This document shows, one piece after another, positions 34,026 through 34,340 of a stretch of 34,340 bases of DNA (its first letter is position 1; each line of letters begins with the position of its first letter). The notes under the pieces are model-generated. The model saw only the letters and a program-made list of their open reading frames with translations. It was not told where the DNA came from and did not search any database. Location of the stretch: NCBI GenBank assembly GCA_903858815.1, contig CAIOKE010000202.1, positions 1-34,340 on the forward strand, given 5' to 3'. Made by a program: the position numbers and the translations under genes. The stretch comes from an uncultured Planctomycetaceae bacterium (GTDB lineage: Bacteria; Planctomycetota; Planctomycetia; Planctomycetales; Planctomycetaceae).

Positions 34026-34340
34026 CAAGGGTTGGTGGTCTGGGGGGAAGGGGTCCACTTTTTCTCTCTTTCTGAGTCTCGGGTTTGGGGAACCTTCCCG
34101 ATTTTGGGGACTTTTTCTGCCAAAATGGCAGAGATTAGTGTTGCTGGTGGATTGCTGGGCAGGAATGTCTGGAAGTCGGTGGCTTTTCCGGCAACAATAG
34201 GAGATTCAGAGTTGAGCCGGCCAGGGGAGGCTGGTTCAGCTTTGGAGGCTGCAACATCTTCTGGCTGTTGTGGCGAATTCTCTGGTGTGTTTGCACTGGA
34301 TGAATCTGGGTGCTTGTTCTGAATCACGTTGCCGATTCGG
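34026..34340. other. Window-end region without a recognised gene
   Basis: Two overlapping frames are open here, one on each strand, but neither shows a recognisable motif, a signal peptide or a clear SD. A short inverted repeat TCTGCCA-aaa-TGGCAGA lies at 34116-34132 just after T-rich sequence (ctttttctctctttctg), but it lacks a downstream T-tract on either strand. A gene beginning beyond the window and ending here on - cannot be excluded. Confidence 0.4.

Noticed and set aside
34116-34132. TCTGCCA-aaa-TGGCAGA as fabG terminator
   Set aside because: The stem is short and is preceded rather than followed by T's on +; no T-tract after it on -.
34032-34322. 96-codon open frame on + after fabG, possible acyl carrier protein position
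   Set aside because: No DSL phosphopantetheine motif and no acyl-carrier composition, so not an ACP.
33980-34327. 115-codon open frame on - at the window end, with Pro/Ser-rich sequence
   Set aside because: It overlaps the fabG 3' end, starts with GTG without SD and has no recognisable domain; may be part of a gene outside but cannot be supported.

Overview
The window looks like chromosomal DNA of a planctomycete (phylum Planctomycetota), probably Planctomycetales; the genus cannot be named from this sequence. The basis is the gene set: several Cys-type sulfatases, a ThuA-like secreted protein, a giant PVC-type multihaem cytochrome fused to a beta-propeller, a Cys-rich cell-wall protein with YTV/VCKPETRT repeats, and paralogue-rich secreted proteins with Pro- or Gly-rich linkers. 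Starts include ATG and GTG, many with visible Shine-Dalgarno (SD) sequences.

Region 1 (1-8010) is a glycan-degradation block. Two overlapping sulfatase genes run on +. A CE1-type esterase and a ThuA-domain protein lie on -. A third sulfatase with two C-terminal EF-hand loops lies on + and abuts a winged-helix regulator on -. The third sulfatase/regulator pair sits between two arrays of 7-bp tandem repeats. Region 2 (8031-9746) is a - strand pair: an SbtA-family bicarbonate transporter followed by a Tat-type beta-carbonic anhydrase that has no ATG, GTG or TTG start codon. Region 3 (10042-15038) holds a 1416-residue five-haem cytochrome/beta-propeller protein and a convergent small membrane protein.

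Region 4 (15383-18771, +) is an envelope cluster: a TPR/HEAT lipoprotein, a small lipoprotein and a Wza-like polysaccharide export lipoprotein with a poly-Gly insert, closed by a strong terminator. Region 5 (18859-23390, -) contains ftsH, yjbQ, tdk and then a membrane-anchored protein built from an exact 24-residue repeat. Region 6 (23664-30523) has a small jelly-roll-like protein, a radical SAM enzyme, a large BNR/CBM9-like secreted protein and, convergent to it, a secreted protein with two duplicated Ig-like halves. Region 7 (30752-34025) has the YTV cell-wall protein with its terminator, then fabZ- and fabG-like fatty-acid genes.

No rRNA, tRNA, CRISPR array, prophage or insertion sequence was seen. 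The strongest leads are the 24-residue repeat protein, the start-less exported carbonic anhydrase behind SbtA, and the heptamer arrays around the sulfatase/regulator pair. No computation or database search was run. Family calls come from motif recognition, and all coordinates and repeat registers were read by hand.
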